Position numbers and translations under genes: made by a program. Shown piece by piece: positions 10,147-20,273 of a stretch of 35,710 bases of DNA. Source of the stretch: Richelia intracellularis HH01 (GTDB taxonomy: Bacteria > Cyanobacteriota > Cyanobacteriia > Cyanobacteriales > Nostocaceae); the NCBI RefSeq assembly GCF_000350105.1, contig NZ_CAIY01000049.1:1-35710 (forward strand), given 5' to 3'. Below the pieces are notes generated by a model. The model saw only the letters and a list, made by a program, of their open reading frames with translations. It was not told the origin of the DNA and made no database searches. The first letter of the stretch is position 1. Each line of letters opens with the position of its first letter.

Positions 10147-10753
10147 AATATTTAGACAAAAATGTCAAAAAGTTAATGACATCAGAATAGAAGTTAAGTA
10201 ATCTAACTATTGAGAAAAGAGAATCAGCTCACTTAGATAATGATAGTCTCCTAACACTATGAGCAGATGAAGAGTTCTGTGTCATTTGTAATAATATTAT
10301 GGCTTGACTGCTACATCATAATGTAGTGAAGAAGTATAGTTTATCTCAAACATATCGAAGAATTTAGATTATAATTTGATGCCTTAATAACACTGAGCTG
10401 TGGAAATATTATTCTATGGCATTTACTAGGCTTTACAAAAAAATAGACTTATGTGCTCTTAACTTAAGATGAAGCTTTTTACAAATCATTTAAACTCAGT
10501 TAAAATTTCCCATAAAATTACTGGTGGAGTCCCTGAAAATTTCTCCCTCTCATAAAAGGTAATACAATAAATTTCTATGAATTTGAATGAGCTAGTACAA
10601 CACGTAAGAAACAATAAACTAATAACACACATTGCGTTCCCCAATCTTTTTGTTTCTTACGTGTCCGAAGCTCTGTTTGTGTCAGGTTATAAAATTGCAG
10701 CTTACTTCCAGCATTATCCTATACATAAAACTAAATGATCTTATTCTCAAAAA
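10147..10753. other. Spacer with one long inverted repeat
   Basis: No gene is supported. An open frame at 10632-10844 (plus) overlaps the better-supported small gene on the minus strand and has no recognisable protein. The notable element is a 15-bp perfect inverted repeat, described separately. Confidence 0.5.
10600..10664. repeat. 15-bp inverted repeat with 35-base loop
   Basis: Arms 10600-10614 and 10650-10664 are exact reverse complements (core CACGTAAGAAAC). It lies about 90 bases downstream of the stop of the small minus-strand gene, so read leftward it could end that transcript, although there is no clear T run. It could also be a remnant of a small mobile repeat. No second copy was seen in the window. 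Confidence 0.45.
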
Positions 10754-10942
10754 TCATTTTCTTGGTGGCCCAATTCTTTTCTTAAGTCTTGAAGCTTGTG
10801 CAATTTCTAATATTTTGTCTAAAGGTGTGTCTTGGATAAACTGAGATGTAGCTTTTTGATACTTAATATTTGGGCATTCATCCCCCAAAATACAGCCCTT
10901 AATACAAAATTCCTGACAATTGATATTGATGTTATCCTTCAT
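10754..10942 (-). CDS. Small Cys-containing protein, probably cyanobacteria-specific
   Basis: A 62-residue protein of unknown function. Near the N-terminus it has four cysteines in the segment CQEFCIKGCILGDECPN (spacing C-x3-C-x3-C-x5-C), which could bind a metal or an iron-sulfur cluster, followed by a polar helical part and a basic Pro-containing C-terminus (KKRIGPPRK). The case for a real gene is strong: AAGGAGGT (10947-10954 on the minus strand) lies 4 bases before the ATG, one of the best Shine-Dalgarno matches in the window. The composition is protein-like rather than the hydrophobic, Ile/Phe/Tyr-rich product expected of random AT-rich frames. I have the impression that similar short proteins occur in other cyanobacteria, but cannot name a family. 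It stands alone between rsgA and mnmE. Confidence 0.7.
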   Translation of the reverse strand: MKDNININCQEFCIKGCILGDECPNIKYQKATSQFIQDTPLDKILEIAQASRLKKRIGPPRK

Positions 10943-11459
10943 TTAAACCTCCTTAAATATTGTTGTCTTTTTGGTAAAATGACAGATTACAATACATAGG
11001 CTGCTAGGCAGAAATATTTTCGTCTATACGTTTAAATATTAATATCATTTATATTTTCACCTACTGGAAGCTAGAAAATCTGTCCAGGTTTGACTCAAAA
11101 TAAAGTTTGTCAAATGTTGATTGCAATTTAAGAATCTAAGAATTAAGAGAAGATTCATATGATTTTATTAAACGCAATACAATTTATTTAAAATAGTTGG
11201 TAGCTGTTCGTTTATAAACATCCAAAATTAGAGGAAAATATACCAAACATATTACTTGTAAAAAGTCTGCCAACCCTTACCTCTGTGCAGAAGTCTCGAA
11301 AAATTTTGCCAGATAATTTGTAATAAAATTCGATTGTTCCTAAACACAGCTGACTTCTGAGGAAAAGCAGTATATGGGGACAACGCCCTGAAATTACTTC
11401 CTTAGGTTATAAACACAGCGAAATACAAAATTTTACCTAATTCAGAATTTAAACTTCCG
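10943..11459. other. Spacer between small Cys gene and mnmE
   Basis: About 517 bases that should hold divergent promoters for the minus-strand small gene and for mnmE. Only the Shine-Dalgarno sequence of the small gene is clear. No RNA gene or remnant was recognised. Confidence 0.5.
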
Positions 11460-12854
11460 ATGTCAGAAATATTCGCTACTACAGGAACCATAGCCGCAAT
11501 AGCAACTGCCATTGTACCTCAACAAGGCAGTATAGGTGTTGTGCGCGTGTCTGGTACTTCTGCCATGCATATTGCCCAAACTCTGTTTAAGACACCAGGA
11601 AAACAGTCTTGGGAATCACATCATATTCTCTACGGCCATATCTGTAATCCAGAAACAAAACAAGTTGTAGATGAAGCTTTACTCTTAATCATGCAAGCGC
11701 CCCGTTCCTACACTTGTGAAGATGTTGTGGAGTTTCATTGTCATGGGGGTGTCATAGTAGTAAAACAGGTTTTGCGACTATGTTTAGAAAATGGGGCCAG
11801 ACTTGCACGGGCAGGAGAATTTACCTTGCGGGCCTTTTTAAATGGCAGATTAGATTTAACCCAAGCTGAAAGTATTTCTGATTTGGTGGGGGCAAGATCT
11901 CCCGAGGCTGCCCAATATGCTTTAGCTGGTTTGCAAGGAAAACTTGCTCACTCTATCTATAACCTACGGGCTAAATGTTTAGATATTCTCGCTGAGATTG
12001 AAGCACAAATTGACTTTGAGGAAGACTTAACTCCATTAGATCCGAAAAGAATAGTACGACAAATTGAACAAGTTGCCACAGATATTACTGAATTAATAGC
12101 AACCGCTGACAAAGGTCAATTGTTACGTACAGGACTAAAAGTTGCTATTGTGGGCAGACCAAATGTGGGTAAATCCAGCTTATTAAATGCCTGGAGCCAG
12201 AGTGATCGTGCTATTGTGACAGATATTCCAGGAACAACCCGTGATGTGGTAGAGTCCGAGTTGCTTTTGAAAGGAATTCCCATTCAAGTTCTAGATACAG
12301 CAGGAATTAGGGAAACACAAGACCAAGTAGAGAAGATTGGTGTGGAGCGTTCCCTCAAAGCAGCCAATGCTGCTGATTTGATATTATTTATCATCGATGC
12401 ATCCCAAGGATGGACAGTTGAAGATGAGGGAATTTACGCTCAAGTAAAGCATTACCCACTAATATTAGTAATTAATAAAATTGACCTTTTAGATGAAGAT
12501 CAAATAAATGCCTTGAAATTGCAGATCCAAGAACCAGCATTCCAGATTTGTACTGCTGTTGGCAAAAATCAAGGTATTGACTCTTTGGAAATAGCAATTT
12601 TTGAAATCATACAATTAGGAAAAGTACAAACCACAGATATGGAATTAGTTATTAACCAAAGACAACAAGCCGCACTAATAAGGGCTAAAATATTATTAAA
12701 AGAAGTACAAACCACTATTTTTGGAAAATTGCCATTGGATTTCTGGACAATTGACTTGCGGGGAGCAATTGATGCTTTAGGGGAAATTACAGGAGAAAAT
12801 ATAACAGAATCTTTACTTGATCGTATATTTAGTAAATTCTGTATTGGGAAATAA
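11460..12854 (+). CDS. mnmE: tRNA modification GTPase MnmE (TrmE)
   Basis: With MnmG it installs the carboxymethylaminomethyl group at U34 of certain tRNAs, using a methylene-tetrahydrofolate-derived one-carbon unit. The 464 residues have the N-terminal folate-binding domain (about 1-120), a helical domain, an inserted G domain with GRPNVGKSS (232-240), TTRD, DTAG (279-282) and NKID (339-342), and the C-terminal FCIGK ending that carries the catalytic Cys. All key parts are present and the length is usual. The gene is monocistronic here, with long spacers on both sides. No MnmG is seen in the window. Confidence 0.95.
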   Translation: MSEIFATTGTIAAIATAIVPQQGSIGVVRVSGTSAMHIAQTLFKTPGKQSWESHHILYGHICNPETKQVVDEALLLIMQAPRSYTCEDVVEFHCHGGVIVVKQVLRLCLENGARLARAGEFTLRAFLNGRLDLTQAESISDLVGARSPEAAQYALAGLQGKLAHSIYNLRAKCLDILAEIEAQIDFEEDLTPLDPKRIVRQIEQVATDITELIATADKGQLLRTGLKVAIVGRPNVGKSSLLNAWSQSDRAIVTDIPGTTRDVVESELLLKGIPIQVLDTAGIRETQDQVEKIGVERSLKAANAADLILFIIDASQGWTVEDEGIYAQVKHYPLILVINKIDLLDEDQINALKLQIQEPAFQICTAVGKNQGIDSLEIAIFEIIQLGKVQTTDMELVINQRQQAALIRAKILLKEVQTTIFGKLPLDFWTIDLRGAIDALGEITGENITESLLDRIFSKFCIGK

Positions 12855-14523
12855 TATTGGGATTTTTTAACTGCTTATATTAAAACAGTAGATAAATTGA
12901 CTACTGTATCACTGGCTTTTAACAAATTGATGTATTTTCTCTTTCCCTTATAAAACTATAGAAAAATTATTATTAGAAAGCCTAATTTAAATCTTCACAA
13001 AGTAATAGGCAAACAGGGATTTTAGGGGGAAAATAACTTAAGGGTAAATCAATAATTATGTTAGACCTAATCTAGGTATATACCAACACATAAGTAGCAT
13101 TGGTGATAAGTTAATCAATAACTCATAGGAATTAAAAAGCAGCAAGGATACTTATACAAGTAATTTGCATAATTTTATTAAGGTGTAGGATTATAATATG
13201 GGTGGAAAATAAGTACTGAATTCAGATTACCCATACCAACATAATATATTGAGTGGCTTGCATTTCAAATAGAGCTCATAACTGATGAAAAATTCTACTG
13301 GCTTATTTACCTAATGATAGCTAAAAGAATTTGATACGTTTGCAGTATCCTACCCTGCAATACTGCAGCCCTACAAGTAATTTACCCCTGTATGGTTTTA
13401 GACTTTATGCAAAAATCTAATAGTAGGCTAGTTTGTTTGTGCACGCACAACTCCAGTAGATCACCTGTGCATCAGTGCTCCATTGATGCACTTCCTTAAT
13501 ATATAAATAATAAACTTCTGCAAGCTACCAGAATCTGTAAAGTTTTAAGTATACTTATTTTGGGACATTGGGAGAATTAAAAATAATCTGAAAAATGGGA
13601 ATTTATCTATTATTATGCCTATTACTTATAAAAATGATTTTTCAAATCAATTCAATTCCTGATAGTCATTAATGTAGTCTTTGAGATTCGGCCGTTTTAT
13701 ATTCTCAAATAAAGAGTAGTTATTTGGATTCATTTCCAGCCCATAAGATTTGGAGGAGATAATTAGAAATATTTAAGTCAATAAAAGTTTAGATAAGACT
13801 AATAATTATAGCTATACATTCTTACAAAAGAACCCTCTATGTTGTTCTAGACACATAAAAAAATATTTTTTTAAAGTATATATATACAACACCTTCACAT
13901 AATTAGGGTGAATTAAGGAAGAATTATGTTTAAGCAAGAAAACTTTAAGAAAGGCTTACAATATTTTCCATAATCCTAAGATTAAAACAGTCAATTTACT
14001 TAGTACAATTGTGGTCAAATTTATTTGACTTGACTTAGAAAGATTCCAAAAAAGTACAATAATATTTGTATCCCTCATAAATATAAGGTAGTAAATAATC
14101 CCAAGAGCAAATAAACTCCAATTTAGGTTGGAGCAGTTAAAGTATAATTACTGAAGATGCGTATACCATCCTGAAAGGATACTATGCTTAGAGAGACATG
14201 TTTTGTAAACAGTAAGTCAACACTTTTGAAAAATCCTCAGTGTTCTTTAATTAATAGGTTATGATAATATATCATGTCTAATCATATCTTGGATGTACGC
14301 TTTCTGAACAGACAAGTTTACATAACTATAATTAGAACACTGAATATTTTTGTGAACAATTTAATAATTTATCTAGACAAATTTCAAGTTCGGTGGCAAT
14401 AAAAATGAAGCCATTTATTATCTATCTTTGTAGTAAAATCTTGTCAAGCTAGTTTTTATCTTTGTTAACAACTAGAGAAATTTATTCCTGTTCAGAATGT
14501 TATAGATAATTTAAAATCCATTT

Positions 14524-14560
14524 TTATGAATAAACCATCGTCCTGATGGTTTATTCATAA
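14524..14560. terminator. Orphan 16-bp perfect hairpin
   Basis: Arms 14524-14539 and 14545-14560 are exact reverse complements with a 5-base loop (GTCCT). The stem is compact like an intrinsic terminator, but no T run follows and no gene ends nearby on either strand. It may be the preserved terminator of a lost gene. Confidence 0.4.
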
Positions 14561-14930
14561 TGAATACACTCTTTATGTAAATATTGAGTCGCAGACAGGA
14601 ATGAGAAACTCCTTAAATCCTGTACATATAATTCAAACCAATCTGCAAATAAGTTATGGAAATATGGCACAACCCAGTGTTAACTTGTTATGGTATTAAT
14701 ACCAAGTAACTAATTTGTTGATGAGTTTGTAAATTTATAAGGTTTAAAAACTAACTACATACTTACTTGACACAAATGAGATGAGTAGTAGAATATACTC
14801 GATTCTCATCTGGGATTAGGGTTAATAATAACTCTAGTGTGCACAGTACCATTAAGGTAAATACACCAAATTTTAGTATCTACCAGATATTTCATTTCCA
14901 AGTTAGTATTATGACTTGGTGGTGATTACA

Positions 14931-14960
14931 TTGACTTACCGATTGTTGAATTTCTAGAAT
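14931..14960 (+). promoter_or_regulatory. Probable promoter of mgtE
   Basis: TTGACT (14931-14936) and TAGAAT (14955-14960) are each one base from the -35 and -10 consensus and are separated by 18 bases. Transcription would start near 14967 and give a leader of about 87 bases before the mgtE ATG. This is a motif call only. Confidence 0.45.
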
Positions 14961-15000
14961 TTTATGGACAGAAGTCCAAAAAAAGCAGTAGTATGTTTTT

Positions 15001-15049
15001 CCCCTAAACTGGCAATTATGTCTCTCATTTAGGGGGAGCCAGTAGGAGG
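15001..15049 (+). promoter_or_regulatory. Structured mgtE leader next to the Shine-Dalgarno site
   Basis: CCCCTAAA (15001-15008) pairs with TTTAGGGG (15028-15035). CTGGC (15009-15013) can pair with GCCAG (15038-15042), which ends 2 bases before the AGGAGG ribosome binding site (15044-15049). The two helices are interleaved. With only 2 bases between the 3' arms they are more likely alternatives than a stable pseudoknot. Whether this senses Mg2+ or anything else is unknown; it does not match a riboswitch class I recognise. Confidence 0.35.
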
Positions 15050-15053
15050 TTCT

Positions 15054-16397
15054 ATGCTCGTGCAGGGTGTTTGCAATTCAGTTATTAATATTACCGACTT
15101 GAATCAACTGAAATGGTATTTAAATAATTTACAGCCTTTTGATGTAGGGGAATATATTACCCACTTACCCGAAAAACAAAGAGCGATAGCATTTCGGTTA
15201 TTAAATAAAAATCAAGCAATAGATGTATTTGAATATTTACCCCATAAAGTTCAGGGTGAGTTGATAAATTCCCTACATGATGTACAAGTGGCACAAATTG
15301 TAGAGGAAATGAGTCCTGATGAAAGGGTAATACTATTTGATGAATTGCCAGCAAAAGTTGTCAAGCGACTCTTAAGAGAACTCAGTCCCGAGCAAAGGCA
15401 GGTTACAGCTACTATTCTTGGCTATCCTGAAGGTACGGCAGGAAGGTTAATGACCACAGAATATGTCCGTTTGCAACAGGGGTTAACAGTCGGGGAAGCC
15501 TTAAGCAAAATTCGCTACCAGGATGAGGATAAAGAGACTATTTACTATGCCTATGTAACTGATGAAAATCGCAAACTATTCAGTGTGATTTCTCTACGAC
15601 AACTACTATTTACCTTCCCTGATGTATTTGTAGGTAATGTAGCCAGCAATCGCGTCATTAAAGTCAGTACAGAAACTTCTCAAGAGGAAGCAGCACAAGT
15701 AATGAAACGCTATGATTTGATTGCTTTGCCTGTAGTTGACCGTGAAGATAGATTAGTGGGTATTATCACTATTGATGATGTATTTGATATCCTGGAAGAA
15801 GAGGCTACAGAAGATATTCAGAAACTAGCAGGTATTAGTGGTGATGAGGCAGCCTTGGCATCTCCCCAAGTTACTGTTCGTAAAAGACTGCCTTGGCTGC
15901 TATGTAATATATTTTTGTATATTACAGCTGCCAGTGTTATTGCTCCCTTTCAAAAAATAATTACAGTGGTCCCTGTTTTAGCTATTATTATGCCTATTTT
16001 AGCTAATAGTAGTGGTAATGTCGCTTTTCAAGTGCTCTCTGTAACAGTACGGGGATTGGGAGTGGGAGAAATAACGCCAAAAGATACTATGAAATTACTG
16101 CGGAAAGAGTTATTAGCTGGTTTAGGCATAGCATGTGGGTTGGGATTAGCTCTTACCACCCTGTCTATGATTTGGTCGCCCCCAGATGATCGCTGGATAT
16201 CTTTCATCGCTGGTTCTGTAATGATTGTCAATGTTTTAATAGCCGTTATATTGGGAACTTTATTGCCTATGGGCTTTAAGCGATTAAAGCTTGACCCAGC
16301 CTTGATCAGCGGACCATTAATGACAACAACTCTGGATGCAATAGGTTTTCTCACTTTCCTGTCTATGATATCTGTAATGTTGAAAATAGTCGATTAA
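15054..16397 (+). CDS. mgtE: Magnesium transporter MgtE
   Basis: A dimeric Mg2+ channel/transporter of the cytoplasmic membrane, gated by Mg2+ binding to its cytoplasmic domains. The 447 residues show the acidic helical N domain (about 1-130), a CBS pair (about 135-260, with IIDDVFDILEEEATED-type acidic helix ending the second CBS), a connecting helix, and five membrane segments (about 285-447). The membrane part contains the family motif PILANSSGNVAFQ and the conserved Asp in the last part (TTTLDAIGFLTF). AGGAGG lies 4 bases before the ATG, which fixes the start. The gene has its own likely promoter and leader and no operon partners. Confidence 0.93.
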   Translation: MLVQGVCNSVINITDLNQLKWYLNNLQPFDVGEYITHLPEKQRAIAFRLLNKNQAIDVFEYLPHKVQGELINSLHDVQVAQIVEEMSPDERVILFDELPAKVVKRLLRELSPEQRQVTATILGYPEGTAGRLMTTEYVRLQQGLTVGEALSKIRYQDEDKETIYYAYVTDENRKLFSVISLRQLLFTFPDVFVGNVASNRVIKVSTETSQEEAAQVMKRYDLIALPVVDREDRLVGIITIDDVFDILEEEATEDIQKLAGISGDEAALASPQVTVRKRLPWLLCNIFLYITAASVIAPFQKIITVVPVLAIIMPILANSSGNVAFQVLSVTVRGLGVGEITPKDTMKLLRKELLAGLGIACGLGLALTTLSMIWSPPDDRWISFIAGSVMIVNVLIAVILGTLLPMGFKRLKLDPALISGPLMTTTLDAIGFLTFLSMISVMLKIVD

Positions 16398-17695
16398 AGT
16401 AAGTTTGATAAATTCCGGGTAAGCTTAAAATTTTACAGTATCAATTACAATTAATTAATAGCATTTTTCTATTTTATCTAAATCAGGTAGAAGTGATTTA
16501 ATTTGAATACAAGTTTTATCCCCTATCTTACTTTAAAACTCATACATGTTCGATAACAAACCTGCTGAGATATTTTGCCTACAATAAATTATATCTGAGA
16601 AATTTCAGTATTAACTCAACCTCATCAAGATAGTCATTAAGTTATTTTATATCGTTCAATGTATTTTCATTCCGTTAATGCTAATTTCTTATATAAAGCA
16701 TATTCTAAAGCAGATTTTATTATATGTTCAGTAATATGTTAGAGTTCTTTCTCTTTTACCTTATAGTGCCTTGTATCTAGCGACAAAAGCATATTTAGGT
16801 TGATTACAATATTTCCGAGAAAAATTTGCTGATTTTTCGCATATAGTACTGAGTATCTACCAATTTAATTGGTTTACATTGTCACCTAATTATTCGCATT
16901 TTCATTCTTGCTCGGTATTTATTATTATCTACATTTGATTGCAGAGTTTTTACTACTCGTTGTAATAATTGATTATATAGTAGTGATTATCTCCTAAAAT
17001 TTAAACTAATTAATAGTAGTCTTTCTACTTATATTTGTCTATGTTACTGCTGTTTTTAACTACTCTGTTCTGCGAGATTTACTGATGTTTATGGAAAATT
17101 TTACTAACATTATTTTTAAGTTGCTTTGATTCCTAACACTAACATCAATTTATAATCTTGGAATCATTGACTATTCTGCTAGAAAAATATCCATGTAATC
17201 GACCATCTATAGATCTTATAAAAACTATTTTCTCTCTGTTTTTATCTTAGAATTCTGATGCATTTATTAGGAGTTTTTTTCTTGCAGTGTTATCAATTAC
17301 TAAACTATGTATTATTTGCATTTAGAGTTTCACTGGGAGCAAAGGCTCTATGGCTAGACACCATTATTTTTGATGAGAGACAAGTAGATTTCATACTATG
17401 GATATCTGCAATATATTTTTACCATTCAAAGTGTATTTTGTATATATCTATATATTATTCATTAATCCAATCAAGTCTTTTTTGAATAATTTTGTAATTC
17501 AACCTTTCTAGTTATTAATACTTGAATAAATAACAAGTCTTTTGGCCAATGATATATTTTTCATAATTTAATTATGTCATATTATACATACAATTTGCTT
17601 AAAGCATCTTGCTAGGAACTGCCAATCTTTATATACTAAATGATATTAATAACCCGTAGACAATTATATATTGTCAGACTTTTAAAGCAATTGAT
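16398..17695. other. 1.3-kb AT-rich spacer, no supported gene
   Basis: Rich in Ile/Phe/Tyr/Leu codons by composition alone. A 75-codon frame at 17258-17485 has no ribosome binding site and no recognisable protein, so it is not called. No RNA gene, repeat array or strong hairpin was noticed. Confidence 0.5.
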
Positions 17696-18346
17696 ATGTC
17701 TTACTCGGTTAATTCTTTTTTTGAGCAAACTATCTCCGTTGATAAGATTTGTTATGATGAACGTGGATTAGTCCCAGCAATTATCCAAGATTATCTTGAC
17801 GGCACAGTATTAATGATGGCATGGATGAATCAGAAATCTTTGCAAAAGACATTATTAACAGGAGAAACTTGGTTCTGGAGTCGTTCCCGTCAGGAATTTT
17901 GGCATAAAGGGGCTACTTCTGGACATATTCAAAAAGTTCAGAGTATACGCTATGACTGCGATAGTGATGCTTTACTAATAGGAGTAGAACAAATAGGAAA
18001 TATTGCTTGTCATACTGGAGAACGTAGTTGTTTTCATCAAGTAGATGATCAGATTATTGCACCTCCAGGAGATACTTTGTCCCAATTATTTCAGATTATA
18101 TGTGAACGCAGAGAAACCCCTCAGGAAAACTCTTATACTTGTAAATTACTTGCAGGTGGTGACAACCAAATATTGAAGAAAATTGGAGAAGAAGCTACTG
18201 AGGTCGTGATGGCATGCAAGGATGATAAGCCAGGAGAAATTGCTGGAGAAGTAGCTGACTTACTTTATCACACCCTAGTAGCTTTAGCCTACCATCATGT
18301 TGATCTAAGGGTTGTTTATCAAAGACTGCAGGATCGCAAACGTTAG
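17696..18346 (+). CDS. hisIE: Bifunctional HisIE (PR-AMP cyclohydrolase / PR-ATP pyrophosphatase)
   Basis: Carries out steps two and three of histidine synthesis: PR-ATP to PR-AMP (HisE domain) and ring opening of PR-AMP (HisI domain). The 216 residues split into an N-terminal HisI half with the metal-binding region [10 protein letters not shown] and the Cys-containing [13 protein letters not shown] (about residues 80-120), and a C-terminal HisE half (about 125-216) with the acidic [13 protein letters not shown] helix that binds Mg2+. Fusion of the two activities is normal in cyanobacteria. The ATG at 17696 leaves a short N-terminal lead before the conserved core. No other his genes are nearby, which is also usual in cyanobacteria. 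Confidence 0.93.
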   Translation: MSYSVNSFFEQTISVDKICYDERGLVPAIIQDYLDGTVLMMAWMNQKSLQKTLLTGETWFWSRSRQEFWHKGATSGHIQKVQSIRYDCDSDALLIGVEQIGNIACHTGERSCFHQVDDQIIAPPGDTLSQLFQIICERRETPQENSYTCKLLAGGDNQILKKIGEEATEVVMACKDDKPGEIAGEVADLLYHTLVALAYHHVDLRVVYQRLQDRKR

Positions 18347-19544
18347 AGACTTTGTTAATACAATGAGGGGTTATTATCCATTGAAAACCTCTGGGATTTA
18401 TGGGGGATTTAAATTGTGATCACAGAAAATAATGGGTGAATTTAATGGATAAGTTCTCCCTTCCTAATACTGATTTCAGACTTTAATCAGGAAATAAAAA
18501 ATTATAAGGAAGTTTAATCAGTTATTGTGCAAAACTACTAGGGAACAAATCCTACTATAGTTGAACTGTTTATACCTTACTAAAATGCAATCCAATATAA
18601 TTCTGCAGACATCCTTAGAGCTTTAGCATATTAATGATTTTTTTATTATTTTCACTGAATCTACTTAGCAGAGAAGAGTTACAGACTGAGTGTCTTAGTA
18701 AATTCCATCGTTTTACTACCAAAAACTACTTAGCTGCTATATTATAGCGTATAATGGAGTGGTTAGTTTGAATTATAATAAATAAATTTGCGAGCTGCGA
18801 TTCATCAGTACCTGTTTTTATTAGTGTAAATAACACTTGATTTTCAAATATCTAAATACCAATCACATCAGTTAGCAATATATCTGATGCTAAAGGCTTT
18901 TCTACATCATTATTAATTATCCCCATATCTTATGAATAATACTGGTTGTTGTATGCAAGTGCAAAAGAACCTTAAAATCGCTTACCAGGTTCTTAGGCAA
19001 AGTTAGTAGCAATAATCACTACAATGATATTAGACAAAATCAGTCAAGAAGTTTCCTAAAATTTTGCCTTCAATATCAATTGAAATTAATCACCAAAAAT
19101 AAGGATATGTTGTAATTATTAATTCTATTTTACTTATCCATTTTACAAAATATCCACAGTTCACTTTGAGTTACCCACAATTAATGAGTATTTTAATTCT
19201 CTCTTGAGATATCTCTGGGAATTTTATATCTTGAAATGTATGACGATGATTATTACTAAGTTTATGTTATGAAAAATAATAAAAAAGCCTGTAACCCCTT
19301 TATCTATGAGATATATCACTGGGATTAAGTCGTTTGTAAAATTTCGTATCATTGACAAACCTACCCCCTTATAGAGCACAATAATGCGACTTACTTTTGT
19401 TGTCCACTTACAAGATTGTGTTAAATCAACAAAACTTTTGCAGCAGACTGTCTGTCTTAATAAGCATTAGGTAGTTCGCGCAACAGCACAAACTCGACCA
19501 AAAGTAAGATTGACCCATTGATGGAGTTCCAAGGAAAAAAGTGC
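18347..19544. other. Spacer with a cluster of DnaA-box-like sites
   Basis: No gene was recognised. An 8-bp inverted repeat lies at 18965-18972/18987-18994. Three sequences close to the DnaA box TTATCCACA lie in the same orientation: TTATCCATT (19134-19142), ATATCCACA (19150-19158) and TTACCCACA (19171-19179). The last 200 bases are less AT-rich and are presumably the 5' region of the DUF2811 gene. Confidence 0.45.
19134..19179 (+). other. Three DnaA-box-like 9-mers within 46 bases
   Basis: TTATCCATT, ATATCCACA and TTACCCACA differ from TTATCCACA at two, one and one positions, all on the plus strand, with start-to-start spacings of 16 and 21 bases. Such sites arise by chance in AT-rich DNA, so this is a weak call. 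No dnaA or dnaN gene is nearby. Confidence 0.25.
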
Positions 19545-19742
19545 ATGAATCCAACAGTAAACATCGTTAGTGAAATACCCGAAACGCTTCACGAATCGCT
19601 GAATATTTACTTAGCAGCACACCCTGATTGGGATCAAACCAGGGTATTAACAGCTGCTTTGTCCTTATTTCTGTTGCAAAATGGGCACGGTGATCGCCAT
19701 GCTGCTCGTGTATATTTAGAAACTTTGTTTCATAATTGCTAG
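19545..19742 (+). CDS. DUF2811 family small cyanobacterial protein
   Basis: A 65-residue soluble protein that matches my memory of the DUF2811 family, which is found in cyanobacteria and has no known function. Typical features are the start VNIVSEIPETLHESL, the central HPDWDQTRVLTAALSLFLLQNG and the end AARVYLETLF. The frame reaches back to TTG 19518 and ATG 19521, but the ATG at 19545 is preferred because AAGGA (19531-19535) lies 9 bases before it and because family members begin here. It is a single gene ended by a strong terminator at 19862-19898. The compact helical make-up resembles a ribbon-helix-helix or other small regulator, but that is only a guess. Confidence 0.85.
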   Translation: MNPTVNIVSEIPETLHESLNIYLAAHPDWDQTRVLTAALSLFLLQNGHGDRHAARVYLETLFHNC

Positions 19743-19861
19743 ATGTTAATAATGTAGTTTTGGAGTGCTATATATAGCACTTATTAGTAAAAAGTGATGA
19801 TGTATATACTATAGTTGCTATTACAGGCATTGAATAGTAGAATTTGTTCTCATAAATTATT

Positions 19862-19898
19862 AGGGGTACTACAGAAGTAGTACCCCTGTATTTTTTTT
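19862..19898 (+). terminator. Strong intrinsic terminator after the DUF2811 gene
   Basis: An 11-bp perfect stem (19862-19872 with 19877-19887) with an AGAA tetraloop is followed after three bases by eight T (19891-19898). It has the full form of a Rho-independent terminator and lies 120 bases after the DUF2811 stop. Confidence 0.9.
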
Positions 19899-20273
19899 GC
19901 TGCAAGTAAAATATATTTGATTTCTGATTTACATCAATGGAAGGATTATGTAGACAATTTATTTGTATAGCTCATAAAACATCTTTACTTATACGTTCTA
20001 ACACTTAACCTCAAGCTCCTTAATATTTTCCATCTATCTCACAAGAGACAATCTCATAACTAAAAGATGTAGCTTTAAATCATATCCAGATTAGGGCTTG
20101 GGGTGTCTGATTTCTTTCATGTGTCATTGCATAGACTCAGACAGGCTTCTGCAGAGTAGCAATCTCTAAGTCTTGATATAACACTAAGGTGCTCTAAGTA
20201 GAAATGTTTTAGCTTAGCACTTCATACTTAAATAAATCTTCTCTTTACTCTATCTTCAATCTAGTAGCTATCA
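19899..20273. other. Upstream region of the M1 aminopeptidase gene
   Basis: 375 bases between the terminator and the aminopeptidase ATG. It should contain the aminopeptidase promoter, but no convincing -35/-10 pair or ribosome binding site was found. Confidence 0.5.

Larger units (their letters stand above)
12855..15053. other. 2.2-kb AT-rich spacer upstream of mgtE
   Basis: No gene or recognisable remnant was found. Several small hairpins occur: 13467-13474/13484-13491 (8 bp), 13360-13367 paired with 13341-13348, and a striking 16-bp hairpin at 14524-14560 listed separately. The last 120 bases contain a promoter and leader for mgtE. The rest looks like eroded sequence. Confidence 0.55.

Noticed and set aside
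10632..10844. 70-codon open frame on the plus strand
   Set aside because: It overlaps the minus-strand small Cys gene, which has a far better start signal and a more protein-like composition.
15001..15042. Classical H-type pseudoknot before mgtE
   Set aside because: Only two bases would have to cross the 8-bp stem, which is not sterically plausible; alternative helices fit better.
17258..17485. 75-codon open frame on the plus strand
   Set aside because: No ribosome binding site, random-looking hydrophobic composition and no recognisable similarity.
18415..18424. TGTGATCACA palindrome, possible cyclic-AMP receptor site
   Set aside because: The half sites touch; the known site needs six bases between them, and no gene start is at the right distance.
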